64,000 nucleotides of DNA from CAVUAF01 sp963739375 (GTDB lineage Bacteria; Acidobacteriota; Terriglobia; Terriglobales; Acidobacteriaceae): contig CAVUAF010000024.1 of assembly GCA_963739375.1 (NCBI GenBank), positions 1-64,000 of the forward strand. Reading direction: 5' to 3'. The notes below the pieces were generated by a model. The model was not told the origin of the DNA. It worked only from the letters and a program-made list of their open reading frames with translations, and ran no database searches. The position numbers and the translations under genes were made by a program. Shown one piece after another: positions 42,694 to 51,833 of this stretch; the stretch's first letter is position 1, and each line of letters begins with the position of its first letter.

Positions 42694-44093
42694 GCGGCAA
42701 CGCTTTCCCCGTCCGCCCCGGTGCTCCCGTCACCCTCGACGCCGACGCCCCCGTCCGCGCGCAACACCGCGGCCTGTTGCTGGGGATTGCCCTGCTGTTG
42801 GCGTTTTCCGTGCTCGCCTTCGGCGGGGTGTACGAATGGGGACTCCTCACCCTGCAACTGGGCGCCGGCGTGCTGTTCGCCGCCTGGGCCTTCAGCCAGT
42901 TGCAGGCGGGAGAGGTGGCGGTCGCGCGCAGCCCGCTCTATGGGCCGGCCCTCGGCTTCGCCGCCCTCGTCGCCGCCCAGTTGCTCTTCCGCCGCAGCGC
43001 TTACGCCTTCGCCACGCGGGCCGAGGCGCTCAACTGGATCGCCTACGGTCTGCTGGCCTTCCTGGCCGTGCAATGTCTCGAGGAGCGCCGGCAACGCAAC
43101 CGCGTGCTGCGCGGGCTGGCGCTGTTTGGCGCTGCTGTCGCCGCCTTTGCCATCCTGCAGAAGCTGGCTCCCAATGGCCGCATCTACTGGTTCTGGCCCA
43201 CCAACTGGCCGACGCTGTTTTTTGGCCCCTACATCAACCACGCCCACTACTCCGGCCTGATGGAGATGCTGGCCCCGGCGGCGCTGGTGCTGGCGTTGCG
43301 GCGTTCCCAATCCCTGGAGACGCGCCTCCTCTGGGGGGGCGCCGCAGTAGTGATGATTTCCTCCGTGTTCATTTCCTTGTCCCGCGGCGGCATGGTCGCG
43401 ATCATCGTCGAACTGCTGGTGCTGGGCTGGTATCTCGCCCGCGCCGAGCGCCTCCGCCAGGGTCTGCTGGGGCTGGCGGTGATCGCCTCGCTCGCCTTCC
43501 TGCTGGTCGCCTGGCTGGACAACGGCGACCTCCTCCGGCGCCTCGGCAGCATTCCTTCGCTCGAGCGCGAGGGCGCCACCAGCGCCACCCGCCTGACCAT
43601 CGCCCGCGACACCCTGCGCCTGGCGGCGCAGCGCCCCGTCGCCGGCTGGGGCCTGGGGACTTTTGCCGACGTCTACCCGCAGTTCCGCAGCTTTCCCACC
43701 GAGCTGCTGATCGACCATGCCCACAACGACTATCTGGAGATGCTGGCCGAAACCGGCGCTCTGGGGGCGCTGCTGACGCTGTGGTTCCTGGCCGGCGTCT
43801 TCCGCGGCGCGCGCGACGCCCTGGCGCATTGGCATTTCCGCGACAGCGGCGGCGCCCTCACCCTGGCCTCGTTGGTGGGCGTGGCCGGCCTCCTGGCGCA
43901 CAGCCTCACCGACTTCAACCTGCACATCCCGGCCAATGCCGCGCTCTTCTTTGTGCTGTGCGCGGCGGCGGCGTTCCGTCCGGAAAACGGGACCGTGACC
44001 CTGCCCGCGGCCTTCGCTGGACGCGCTTCCGAACCGCGTGTCATCCTCGACGCGGAACCGGACTTGCAGGAGACCGCTTCCGACCCGGATTAG
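42690..44093 (+). CDS. O-antigen ligase/polymerase (Wzy/WaaL-like)
   Basis: A 467-residue membrane protein with about 11 hydrophobic segments. The Wzy_C/WaaL region contains FGPYINHAHYSGLMEML, ISSVFISLSRGGMVAIIVELLVLG and PVAGWGLGTFADVYPQF followed by DHAHNDYLEMLAETGALGALL, the last being a hallmark of this family. HSLTDFNLHIPANAALFF ends the core. Such proteins polymerise or ligate undecaprenyl-linked repeat units in the periplasm. The ATG overlaps the stop of the TPR gene. With the Wzx flippase and Wzc-like kinase in the same locus, it is the best candidate for Wzy. Confidence 0.88.
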   Translation: MSGNAFPVRPGAPVTLDADAPVRAQHRGLLLGIALLLAFSVLAFGGVYEWGLLTLQLGAGVLFAAWAFSQLQAGEVAVARSPLYGPALGFAALVAAQLLFRRSAYAFATRAEALNWIAYGLLAFLAVQCLEERRQRNRVLRGLALFGAAVAAFAILQKLAPNGRIYWFWPTNWPTLFFGPYINHAHYSGLMEMLAPAALVLALRRSQSLETRLLWGGAAVVMISSVFISLSRGGMVAIIVELLVLGWYLARAERLRQGLLGLAVIASLAFLLVAWLDNGDLLRRLGSIPSLEREGATSATRLTIARDTLRLAAQRPVAGWGLGTFADVYPQFRSFPTELLIDHAHNDYLEMLAETGALGALLTLWFLAGVFRGARDALAHWHFRDSGGALTLASLVGVAGLLAHSLTDFNLHIPANAALFFVLCAAAAFRPENGTVTLPAAFAGRASEPRVILDAEPDLQETASDPD

Positions 44094-44140
44094 TGCGGTT
44101 GCGCCATCGCCGTGTCCCGCGAAGCGTGGAGCACCTTGTC

Positions 44141-45037
44141 ATGCCTCAGCTGACCATCGGGCTCGCGGTCTACAACGAAGCGCGCCACCTCCGGCAAACC
44201 CTGGCCAGCATTCTTGCCCAGACTTTCACCGACTGGGAGTTGTTGGTCCTTGATGACGGTTCCACCGACGGCAGCGTCGCCATTGTGCGCTCGTTCGCCG
44301 ATGCCCGCGTCCGGCTGCTGGCGGACGGCCGTAATCTCGGCCCCGCCGCGCGCTTCAACCAGATCGCGCGTGACACCCGCGGGCCCTTCGTCGCACGCAT
44401 GGATGCCGACGACCTGATGCACCCGCGGCGGCTGGAAAAACAGGTCGCCTTCCTCCAGGCGCATCCCGAGGTGGACGCGGTCGGCTGTGCCTTGCTCATC
44501 CTCGACGAGCGCGGCCAGCCTGCGGGCGTGCGCGTTTTGCCATCCGCCCACGCCGACCTCACCGGCAATCTCCTGCACGGCGTGTCGCTGGCTTCCGGAA
44601 CCGTGCTCGCGCGCGCCGCCTGGCTGCGTCGCTTCCCCTTTAACGAAACCAACCGCCACGCCGAAGACTGGGAGCTGTGGTTTACCAGCGCCAGCCAGGG
44701 CCGGTTCGCGAATCTCCCCGAGCCGCTCTACCTGTATCGCGAATACGAAGCCTATTCGCTGGCCAAGTATGTCCGCGCCAAGCGGGAGATGATGCGGCTG
44801 CAATGGCGCGCGCGGCAGCGCTTCGGCAGCGGGGCAGTCGCGGCGGAAATGGTCTCGCAACTGCTCCGCATCGGCGTCAACCTCGCCCTGGCGCCGCTCG
44901 GCGGCCGGCATTACCTGGTGCGACGGCGCTCGCGCCCTCTCCGCTCCGCCGACCGCGTCTTCTGGCAGGAGACGCAAAGCGCGGTCACGGAGGTTCTGGA
45001 ACGGTTGTTCCCCGCTTCGGCCGGCCCCCGCGGGTGA
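44141..45037 (+). CDS. GT2-family glycosyltransferase
   Basis: A 298-residue GT-A fold glycosyltransferase. LTIGLAVYNEARHLRQTLAS, LLVLDDGSTDGSVAIVRSF and ARMDADDLMHPRRLEKQVAF supply the nucleotide-binding and DxD motifs (MDADD). HAEDWELWFTSASQG carries the ED acceptor-side motif. It has no membrane segment beyond a weak hydrophobic C-terminal stretch. TGGAG stands near the ATG. It follows the ligase gene by 47 bases in the plus-strand operon. It adds one sugar to the lipid-linked repeat unit; which one is unknown. Confidence 0.9.
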   Translation: MPQLTIGLAVYNEARHLRQTLASILAQTFTDWELLVLDDGSTDGSVAIVRSFADARVRLLADGRNLGPAARFNQIARDTRGPFVARMDADDLMHPRRLEKQVAFLQAHPEVDAVGCALLILDERGQPAGVRVLPSAHADLTGNLLHGVSLASGTVLARAAWLRRFPFNETNRHAEDWELWFTSASQGRFANLPEPLYLYREYEAYSLAKYVRAKREMMRLQWRARQRFGSGAVAAEMVSQLLRIGVNLALAPLGGRHYLVRRRSRPLRSADRVFWQETQSAVTEVLERLFPASAGPRG

Positions 45038-45226
45038 AGGTCGCTGCCGAAGACCTGTGGCGGCCCGCGGGGGAATCGCCGCCCGGTGACCGACGTAATG
45101 CGCCTCCGGCGGTAGCTGTTGCAAGTCGCGCCGGATTTTGGAACACTGAATTTCCCAGGACGCCAGCCGCGAACGGGCTCGTGTTCACAACCATGGTGCG
45201 GTCCACGATGTGGCGAGGTACCCGGA

Positions 45227-47182
45227 ATGGCCGACGCTGAGCGGCGTACCGACCGGCGCTCCGTCGCTACCGGGCTGTTTGCGCGCCTGCGCCATGGCGC
45301 CTTGTTTCGCGCCGCCGCGGTCCTCGACCAAATCCCCAGCTTCCTGCTGCAGCGCGGCACGCAAATGGCCGTCGACACCCTGCTGTCGGCGCTGGCGCTC
45401 TACTGCGCCTACCAGCTGCGCTTCGACGGCTCGGTGCCGCCGAGCTATGCCGCGATGATGTGGGGCTGGATGCTCCTTTTCCCGCTGCTGCGCATCCTGA
45501 CCCTGCGCCTGCTCGGCGTCTACGACATCATCTGGCGCTACTTCAGCCTGGTGGATGCGAGCCTGCTGGCGATTGCCGCGACGCCGCCGACCGTGCTGGC
45601 GCTGTTGCTGCGTTACGCCTTCCGCCGGCGGTGGGAGATGGCCGCGGTCCCGGCCAGCACCATCCTGGTCGAGTTTGGCCTGTTCGCCGCCTTGGCCGCC
45701 GGCATCCGCATCCTGCGCCGCCTCGCCGCCGAATCGGCCCGACGCTCCGGGACCCAGCCGCAACGCACCCTCATCGTCGGCCCCCCCGACACCCTGGCCG
45801 GCACCCTGCGCCAAGTGGGCGTACACCCGGAAGTGAAGGTGGTGGGTCTGGTGTCACCCGACCGCAACGCGCGCGGGCTGAAGATCGGCGGCTTCCCCGT
45901 GATTGACGAACCGGCGGCGCTGCCGCAGTTGCTGGCCGCCCACGCCGTGGACCTGGTGCTGATCGCCGACGCCAGCCTCGATTCCATGGGCGCCATGGTC
46001 GCCACCGCCATCGAATTTGGCGTGGACGTGCGCCTGCTGCCTTCCGCAGCCAACGTGGTGCGCGGCGACGTGCGCGTGACCGCCTTGCCCAAGGCGGAAG
46101 CCGCGATCAGCGATCGCGCCATCGCCCCGGTGGTGCCACACCCGGTGGTGGTGGACACTTTCGCGGACAAGACCGTGCTCATTACCGGCGCCGGCGGCTC
46201 CATCGGCGCGGAACTCAGCCGCCAGGTGGCGGCGCTCCCCGTTCGCAGTCTGGTCCTCTTCGACCACGACGAGAATTCGATTTTCGAGATCCACCGCGAA
46301 CTGGCCGCGCTGGAGCGCGCGCCCCACTTGGCGCCGGTAGTGGGCGACATCCGCAACCGCCCCCTGCTGCACTGCGTCTTCGAGCAGTACCGGCCGCACA
46401 TCGTCCTCCACGCTGCCGCCTACAAGCACGTGCCGGTGATGGAGGCGAACTGCTGCGAGGCGGTCCTCAACAACGTGGTGGGCACCCGTGAGCTGGCCGA
46501 CGCCGCCATCCGCTTCGGCGCCGAGCGCTTCCTCATGATTTCGACCGACAAGGCGGTGCAGCCCACCAGCGTGATGGGGGCGAGCAAGCGGGTTGCCGAG
46601 CTGCTGGTACAGGAGCGCGGCGCCGGCAACGGGCACGGGGTCGTCACTCGCTGCGCCTGCGTGCGCTTCGGCAACGTGGTGGGCAGCCGTGGCAGCGTCG
46701 TGCCCATCTTCCTCCGCCAGATCGCCGCCGGCGGCCCGGTCACCATCACCGACGAAGTCATGACCCGCTACTTCATGACCATCCCCGAAGCGGTGCAGCT
46801 GGTCCTGCAGGCCACCACCCTGGGCTCCTGCGGCGACATCTACATGCTCGACATGGGCGATCCGGTCAAAATCATTGACGTGGCGCGAAAATTGATCACC
46901 ATGTCCGGGCTCCGTCCCGGCGAGGACATTGATATCAAGATCGTCGGCGCGCGGCCCGGGGAAAAGATTCACGAGCAGTTGTGGCACGCCGGCACGCGGG
47001 TGATGGAGACGCCGTTCCCGCACGTGCTGCGCGTGGAGGCTGCGCTTCACCCCCGGCTCGCCGAGCTGGTGGGTGACCTGGAAGCGGCCGCTTGCGCCCA
47101 CGACGAGGCGCGCGTGCGCGAGCACCTGCGGGCGGTGGGCCTGGGCCAGCCGCAGACCGCCGCCGTCACGGGCGACGCTTAG
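45227..47182 (+). CDS. PglF/WbpM/CapD-type UDP-sugar 4,6-dehydratase
   Basis: A ~651-residue membrane-anchored dehydratase. The N-terminal half has 4 hydrophobic segments (VDTLLSALALYCAYQLRF, WMLLFPLLRILTLRLL, LLAIAATPPTVLALLL, EFGLFAALAAGIRIL) and a CoA-binding-like domain (RTLIVGPPDTLAGTLRQ). The catalytic half starts with VLITGAGGSIGAELSRQVAAL, followed by LFDHDENSIFEIHREL, AAYKHVPVMEANCCEAVLNN, ISTDKAVQPTSVMGASKR (the MxxxK replacement of YxxxK typical of this family) and RFGNVVGSRGSVVPIFLRQI. It makes UDP-4-keto-6-deoxy-GlcNAc. Because the PseB-like gene is disrupted, this enzyme could supply a related intermediate. Confidence 0.9.
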   Translation: MADAERRTDRRSVATGLFARLRHGALFRAAAVLDQIPSFLLQRGTQMAVDTLLSALALYCAYQLRFDGSVPPSYAAMMWGWMLLFPLLRILTLRLLGVYDIIWRYFSLVDASLLAIAATPPTVLALLLRYAFRRRWEMAAVPASTILVEFGLFAALAAGIRILRRLAAESARRSGTQPQRTLIVGPPDTLAGTLRQVGVHPEVKVVGLVSPDRNARGLKIGGFPVIDEPAALPQLLAAHAVDLVLIADASLDSMGAMVATAIEFGVDVRLLPSAANVVRGDVRVTALPKAEAAISDRAIAPVVPHPVVVDTFADKTVLITGAGGSIGAELSRQVAALPVRSLVLFDHDENSIFEIHRELAALERAPHLAPVVGDIRNRPLLHCVFEQYRPHIVLHAAAYKHVPVMEANCCEAVLNNVVGTRELADAAIRFGAERFLMISTDKAVQPTSVMGASKRVAELLVQERGAGNGHGVVTRCACVRFGNVVGSRGSVVPIFLRQIAAGGPVTITDEVMTRYFMTIPEAVQLVLQATTLGSCGDIYMLDMGDPVKIIDVARKLITMSGLRPGEDIDIKIVGARPGEKIHEQLWHAGTRVMETPFPHVLRVEAALHPRLAELVGDLEAAACAHDEARVREHLRAVGLGQPQTAAVTGDA

Positions 47183-47267
47183 GCCTCATGTTCTTCTCGC
47201 GCCCGCGACATCTCGTTATCCCAGTGGCGCGCTGCCCGCAACTTCAGGCACAATAAGACCACCAGCG

Positions 47268-48152
47268 ATGTTGAACCTTACCATCCGCAGAAAGGCGCGC
47301 CAGTTCGGGCGCCTCGTTCGTCATTCGGCCCTCACTCCGCGCACCGGCCAGGTACATCGTCCAGTGCTGGCGCACAACGGCGACCTGGGCCTCACCTTCA
47401 TCGGGCACTCCGGCTTCTTGGTGCAGATTGGCGGCCGCAACGTGGTCGTCGATCCGAATTTCGCGCGCTGGCTGGTGGTGCTCAAGCGCCTGCGCCGCCC
47501 CGGGGTCCACATCAAGGACCTGCCGCCGCTGGACTACGTGCTGGTCACCCACGCGCACTTCGATCACCTGCACCGCCGCTCGCTGCGCGCCATCGCCCGG
47601 GCCACGCGGCGCCAGGCCGGCGCGCCCCCGACCCTGATCGTGCCCCAGCGCCTGCGCGATCTGGTCTTCGACCTGGGGTTCCGCGAGGTGATTGAGTTGG
47701 AGTGGTGGCAGGAGCATCGCGACGCGGGGTTCAGCGTCACCCACGTGCCCGCGCGCCACTGGGGCGCACGCTTGGTCCGCGACTGCCACCGCGGGTACGG
47801 CGGCTACGTCCTGCGCAGCGGCCGGCACTCGCTCTACCACGCCGGCGACACGGCGTACTTCGAGGGCTTCGCCGACATCGGCCGCCGCCTGCGGCCCGAA
47901 CTGGCGTTGTTGCCCATCGGCGCCTACAACCCGCCCTCGTTTCGCAATGTCCACACCAGCCCCGCCGACGCCGTGCAGGCCTTCCTCGATCTCGGCGCCC
48001 GCTGGATGGTGCCCATGCACTACGGCACCTTCCGCCTGTCGCACGAGCCGATGGACGAGCCGCTGCAATTGCTCGACGCTGAAGCCCGGCGGCATGCAGT
48101 GGAAAAACGAGTGATGGTGTTGGAAGAAGGCGTGACCCGCTTTTTCCCGTAG
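47268..48152 (+). CDS. MBL-fold metal-dependent hydrolase (UlaG/NAPE-PLD-like)
   Basis: A 294-residue metallo-beta-lactamase-fold protein. Metal-ligand motifs are VTHAHFDHLHRRSL (HxHxDH), VTHVPARHWGARL and LYHAGDTAYFEGF (Asp), and MHYGTFRLSHEP gives the last His. GHSGFLVQIGGRNVVVDPNFARW is the usual N-terminal strand. The overall order is like NAPE-PLD or UlaG relatives that hydrolyse phosphodiester or lactone bonds. No transmembrane segment is seen. The gene follows the glycan operon by 85 bases but is not clearly part of it. Confidence 0.85.
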   Translation: MLNLTIRRKARQFGRLVRHSALTPRTGQVHRPVLAHNGDLGLTFIGHSGFLVQIGGRNVVVDPNFARWLVVLKRLRRPGVHIKDLPPLDYVLVTHAHFDHLHRRSLRAIARATRRQAGAPPTLIVPQRLRDLVFDLGFREVIELEWWQEHRDAGFSVTHVPARHWGARLVRDCHRGYGGYVLRSGRHSLYHAGDTAYFEGFADIGRRLRPELALLPIGAYNPPSFRNVHTSPADAVQAFLDLGARWMVPMHYGTFRLSHEPMDEPLQLLDAEARRHAVEKRVMVLEEGVTRFFP

Positions 48153-48153
48153 C

Positions 48154-48177
48154 CGGCGGCTGCAGGCCCGCAGCCGG
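48154..48177. terminator. Intergenic hairpin between convergent genes
   Basis: CGGCTGC (48157-48163) pairs with GCAGCCG (48170-48176) around AGGCCC. It lies between the convergent stops of the MBL hydrolase and the YeiH-like gene. There is no T-run, so it may be a terminator that needs other factors or simply a repeat hairpin. Confidence 0.4.
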
Positions 48178-48179
48178 AG

Positions 48180-49145
48180 CTACAACCGGATCCAGCCGGC
48201 GCGGATCGCCCACAACGAGGCCGCCGCCACCGCGAGCCACAACAGAACGCCCTGCAGCAGCGGCCGCACCCCGACTTCCTTCAGCGTGGCGCGCGAAATG
48301 CCGCTGCCGATGAGGAAGAGGGTGAGCGTCAGCCCCACGCGTCCGCTGCGCGCCAGCCAGGGGAAAACAGCGGCGCCCGCGACGAGGTAGGTGTTCAGCA
48401 CCGCCGCCAGCGCGAACAGCAGGATGAACCACGGCCACTGCACCGGCGTCCGCTTGCCGGTAACCATCGCCGTGCCCAGCGACATGGGCACGATCCACAA
48501 GGCGCGCGCGAGTTTCACCGTGGTGGCGATGGCGAGCGCCAGCGCGCCGTATTTTGCCGCCGCCCCTACCACCGAGCTAGTGTCATGGATGGCCAGCGCC
48601 GCCCACAGGCCGAACTGCGCTTGGGTCAGCCGCAGCGCCCCGCCGATGGCCGGAAACGTGAGCAGCGCCACCGAGTTCAGCAGGAACACCGTGCCCAGCG
48701 AGACCGACATTTCCTCGTCGGTGGCGCCGGCAATGGGAGCGACTGCGGCAATGGCGCTGCCGCCGCAGATGGCGGTGCCGGTGGAGATCAGGAACGCCGC
48801 CGTGCGCTCCACCTTCAGCACCGCTCCCAGCAGCGTGCCCAGCGCCAGCACAAACCCGATCCCCACCGCCGTGTAAACGAAGCCGCTGCGCCCCGCCTGC
48901 AACACCTGTTGCAGGTTCATGCCGAACCCCAGCGCCACCACCGACGCTTGCAGCAGCAGGCGCGACGCGCGCTTGCTCTGGGGACGGAACGGATGCCGCA
49001 AGCTGAGCCCGAAGACCAGCCCCGCGACCAGCGCCAGCGGCGGCGAAACCCACGGCGTCAGGCACAGCGCGGCGCCGGCCAGGAACACAACCTGGACGAG
49101 GGTCGGACGCGGGGAAATGGAAGCCTGGGAAACAACCGAGGGCAT
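48180..49145 (-). CDS. YeiH-family (UPF0324) putative sulfate/anion exporter
   Basis: A ~321-residue membrane protein with 9-10 hydrophobic segments. TWVSPPLALVAGLVFGLSL-like TPWVSPPLALVAGLVFGLSL begins the YeiH core. LLLQASVVALGFGMNLQQVL, FLISTGTAICGGSAIAAVAPI and WAALAIHDTSSVVGAAAKYG are diagnostic family signatures. Members are predicted inner-membrane exporters, sometimes linked to sulfate or sulfonate; the substrate is not fixed by sequence. An ATG at 49145 starts shortly before the first helix; a GTG/ATG at 49169 would add 8 residues. Confidence 0.88.
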   Translation of the reverse strand: MPSVVSQASISPRPTLVQVVFLAGAALCLTPWVSPPLALVAGLVFGLSLRHPFRPQSKRASRLLLQASVVALGFGMNLQQVLQAGRSGFVYTAVGIGFVLALGTLLGAVLKVERTAAFLISTGTAICGGSAIAAVAPIAGATDEEMSVSLGTVFLLNSVALLTFPAIGGALRLTQAQFGLWAALAIHDTSSVVGAAAKYGALALAIATTVKLARALWIVPMSLGTAMVTGKRTPVQWPWFILLFALAAVLNTYLVAGAAVFPWLARSGRVGLTLTLFLIGSGISRATLKEVGVRPLLQGVLLWLAVAAASLWAIRAGWIRL

Positions 49146-49198
49146 GGGGTGATTCCAGTAGACAGGCAATTGGGCGCAGCGTCAACCGCGCCAGGAAT

Positions 49199-49686
49199 GG
49201 GGTGCCCCAGACGAGCCGCCTTTGCTCGTCTGGGAAGTATCCGGGCACGGCTTCAGCCGTGCCATACCGCTCCTCTCTATTGATCCGTCATCCTGAGCGA
49301 GCGCGAGGGAACGAAGTGACTGAGCGCGAGTCGAAGGACCCCTACTCCGCCAGCACGACGGCGCCGCTCGCCCCTTTCGGGCCACGAACCTTGTCCGGCG
49401 CCAAAATTCGGCAATTCCGCACCTCGGCAATTCGGCAATACCAAGAGAGGGGTGCCCCAGACGAGCCGCCTTTGCTCGTCTGGGAAGTATCGGGGCACGG
49501 CTTCAGCCGTGCCATTCCGCTCCCTTTCTCGATTCGTCATCCTGAGCGAGCGCAACCGAGCGCAGCGAGGGAGCGCGAGGCGAAGGATCCCTATCCCGCC
49601 ATCACCACGACGCCGCCGCTCGCCCCTTTCGGGCCACTGAGCCTGCGCCACAATTCGGCAATTCCGCACTTCGGCAATTCGGCAAT
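49199..49686. repeat. Two tandem ~250-bp copies of an interspersed hairpin repeat
   Basis: The block GGGGTGCCCCAGACGAGCC.. begins at 49199 and again at 49449. Each unit has a 10-bp stem CCAGACGAGC/GCTCGTCTGG (first copy 49207-49233), a 9-bp stem GGCACGGCT/AGCCGTGCC (49244-49263), then GTCATCCTGAGCGAGCGC, CGAAGGA(C/T)CCCTA, CTCGCCCCTTTCGGGCCAC, and ATTCGGCAATTCCGCAC..CGGCAATTCGGCAAT. The 550 bases between 49146 and 49696 hold no convincing protein gene. Copies are ~85-90 percent similar by eye. It looks like a repeat element, not a coding region. Confidence 0.8.
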
Positions 49687-49696
49687 GAGCTACTGC

Positions 49697-51040
49697 CTAG
49701 TAGGCGAGGAGGATGCGGAGGTCGCGCAGATTGTTGCCGGTGGGGCCGGTGACGATGGCATCGCCCAGCTGGGCGAACAGCGGATGCGCGTCGAAGCCGG
49801 CGAGCGCCCGCTGCGGATCGAACCCCGCGGCCTGTGCGCGCTCTCGCGTGGTGCCGTCGGCGACCGCCCCCGCCGCCGGGCTGTTGCCGTCGATGCCGTC
49901 GGTGCCGGCGCTGAGCACAGCGATATTTTCCCCGGCGATGCGCGCCGCGCAGTACAGCGCGAACTGCTGGTTGCGGCCGCCAGTGCCGCCGTTCGTGACC
50001 TTCACCGTCACCTCGCCGCCGGAGATCACGCAGGCGCGCGCCGCGCCCTGGCGCAACCAGCGCACGCGCTGCAGCAGATGCTCGGCGGCGGCGGCGTAGT
50101 CCCAGTCGTCGACGCTGTTGTCCACTTCGACCGCATAGCCGCACGTCGCGGCCTTCGCCGCCGCGGCCTTCTGTGCGTTGCCGTTGCTCAGGATCGGCCA
50201 CCAGCGGGAACGCACGAAGTATCCTTCGTTCGATTTCGGCGTCTCCTCCAGCCCGCCGCTCTCGAACAGCTGGCGCACCGGCGCCGGAAACTCGGCCAGC
50301 AGCTGGTGTTTCCGCACGATCGCCTGGCACTCCGCCACGGTGGTGGAATCCGGCATGGTGGGACCGGAAGCCAGCGCATCGAGCGCGTTGTCGGGCACGT
50401 CGGAGACCATGATCGAAACCTGCTGCGCCGGCGCTGCCGCCACCGCCAGCCGCCCGCCCTTCACCGCCGAGAGGTGTTTGCGGATGGCGTTCATCTCCGC
50501 AATCGGGGCGCCCGACAGCACCAGCGCGGAATAGGTGGCGGCCAGGTCGGGGAGCGTGATCTCGGGCGTGCACGGCTTCTCCACCAGCGACGAGCCGCCG
50601 CCGCTGATCAGGAACACGACCAGCGCGTGCTCCGCTTGGTTCTGCAGCGTGCGCAGGATGGCGCGCGCGGCCAGCAGCGATTCCGCGTTGGGCGTGGGAT
50701 GCCCGCCGCGGTAGTAGCGCAGCCCGGGAAGCTGCGGCGTGGGGTCGGTGGCGCCCACCACGATCCCGTTCAGCCGCGGTCCCACCTGCGCCGCCAGTGC
50801 CTCCGCCATCGTGTGCGCCGCCTTGCCAAACGCGATGACCTGGAGGTTCGCGTGAGCATCCAGGTCGTAGAGGTCATCGCCGATGCGCAGCGTTCCGTGG
50901 TCCGCGGCCACGTGGCGCTCGAAGGCGCGGGCGATGCTGGCCTCGGCCAGCGCGTGCTGGAAGATCTCCCGCGCCGCCGTGCGCACCTCGCGCGCGCGCT
51001 GCTCGCGCTCGCTCCGCGTCGCCGCTGGCATCTCGGCCAT
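49697..51040 (-). CDS. Glycerate 2-kinase (MOFRL/GckA family)
   Basis: A 447-residue kinase. The N-terminal DUF4147 domain has VIAFGKAAHTMAEAL, GGHPTPNAESLLAA, VFLISGGGSSLVEKP and SGAPIAEMNAIRKHLSAVKGG. The C-terminal MOFRL domain has CVISGGEVTVKVTNGGTGGRNQQ and LSAGTDGIDGNSPAAGAVAD, which names the family. It phosphorylates D-glycerate to 2-phosphoglycerate in the cytoplasm. It may have its own promoter because the repeats lie downstream. The upstream alpha/beta-hydrolase gene is transcribed in the same direction. Confidence 0.93.
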   Translation of the reverse strand: MAEMPAATRSEREQRAREVRTAAREIFQHALAEASIARAFERHVAADHGTLRIGDDLYDLDAHANLQVIAFGKAAHTMAEALAAQVGPRLNGIVVGATDPTPQLPGLRYYRGGHPTPNAESLLAARAILRTLQNQAEHALVVFLISGGGSSLVEKPCTPEITLPDLAATYSALVLSGAPIAEMNAIRKHLSAVKGGRLAVAAAPAQQVSIMVSDVPDNALDALASGPTMPDSTTVAECQAIVRKHQLLAEFPAPVRQLFESGGLEETPKSNEGYFVRSRWWPILSNGNAQKAAAAKAATCGYAVEVDNSVDDWDYAAAAEHLLQRVRWLRQGAARACVISGGEVTVKVTNGGTGGRNQQFALYCAARIAGENIAVLSAGTDGIDGNSPAAGAVADGTTRERAQAAGFDPQRALAGFDAHPLFAQLGDAIVTGPTGNNLRDLRILLAY

Positions 51041-51061
51041 GGAGGGAATTATAGGGTGCGC

Positions 51062-51716
51062 TCACCGCCGCGGTGGCAGCGAGCGGAGCCACTCCGCGAT
51101 CGCCGCCTGCATCGCCCGCAGGTGCCCGGCGAAGAAGTGGTCGGCGCCCGCGATCAGCACCAGCTTTTTCGGTTCCGCCGCCGCCGCCACCATGGCCTGC
51201 AGCGTCTCGGCCCGGGCGTACTGGTCGCGGCTGCCGCTGACGAAGAGCTTGGGCTTGGCACAGCCGGCCGAGGAAGCCGTAACCGTACTCTTGCTCCGCG
51301 GCGCCCACCGGCGTGCCCAGCGCGATCAGCGCGCTCACGGCCGCCTCGGGACACGCGGCGCGCAGCCCCGTGGCCGCGCCAAAAGAAAAGCCGGCGAAGA
51401 CGATGGGCAGGTGGTACTCCTGCTGCAGCCAGGCGAGTGCGGCGCGCACGTCTCCGATCTCGCCGCGCCCCTCGTCGTGCTCGCCTTCGCTCAGCCCGGC
51501 GCCGCGGAAGTTGAAGCGCAGCACCGGCCAGCCGCAGCCGTGCAGCGCCTTCATCGCGTGGTACACCACCTTGTTGTGCATCGTCCCGCCGTAGAGCGGA
51601 TGCGGATGGCACACCAGCGCCGCGTGCGTCGCCTCCGCCGCACCGGCGTTGAGCAGCGCCTCCAGGCGGCCGGTGGGCCCGGCGAGAAAGAACGAGCGGA
51701 TGGCGGCTTCCGGCAT
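51062..51716 (-). pseudogene. Alpha/beta hydrolase (dienelactone-like), frameshifted
   Basis: The frame from ATG 51716 reads EALLNAGAAEATHAALVCHP, HPLYGGTMHNKVVYHAMKAL, RFNFRGAGLSEGEHDEGRGE and PIVFAGFSFGAATGLRAACP with the nucleophile Ser (GFSFGA). Near 51265 an extra base shifts the frame. After it the sequence KPKLFVSGSRDQYARAETLQ (Asp region), ADHFFAGHLRAMQAAIAEW (His region) continues to a TGA at 51062. This makes a ~218-residue serine hydrolase of the YfbB/CocE-like small type. If the extra base is an assembly error, the gene is intact. It overlaps no neighbour; the glycerate kinase begins 22 bases later. Confidence 0.82.
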
Positions 51717-51833
51717 TGCCTTCGAGTTTAGCAATCGGGGGCGATTCATCGGTCCTATCTACGTGAAGCCGTCGCTCGCCGCCCAATGACCCGATCGCCA
51801 GATCCCCCGATTCGTTCTGCTATCCTCGCGCCC

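Noticed and set aside
49199..49686. CRISPR array in the tandem repeats
   Set aside because: Only two 250-bp units occur, the sequence between hairpins is also conserved, and no cas genes are nearby.
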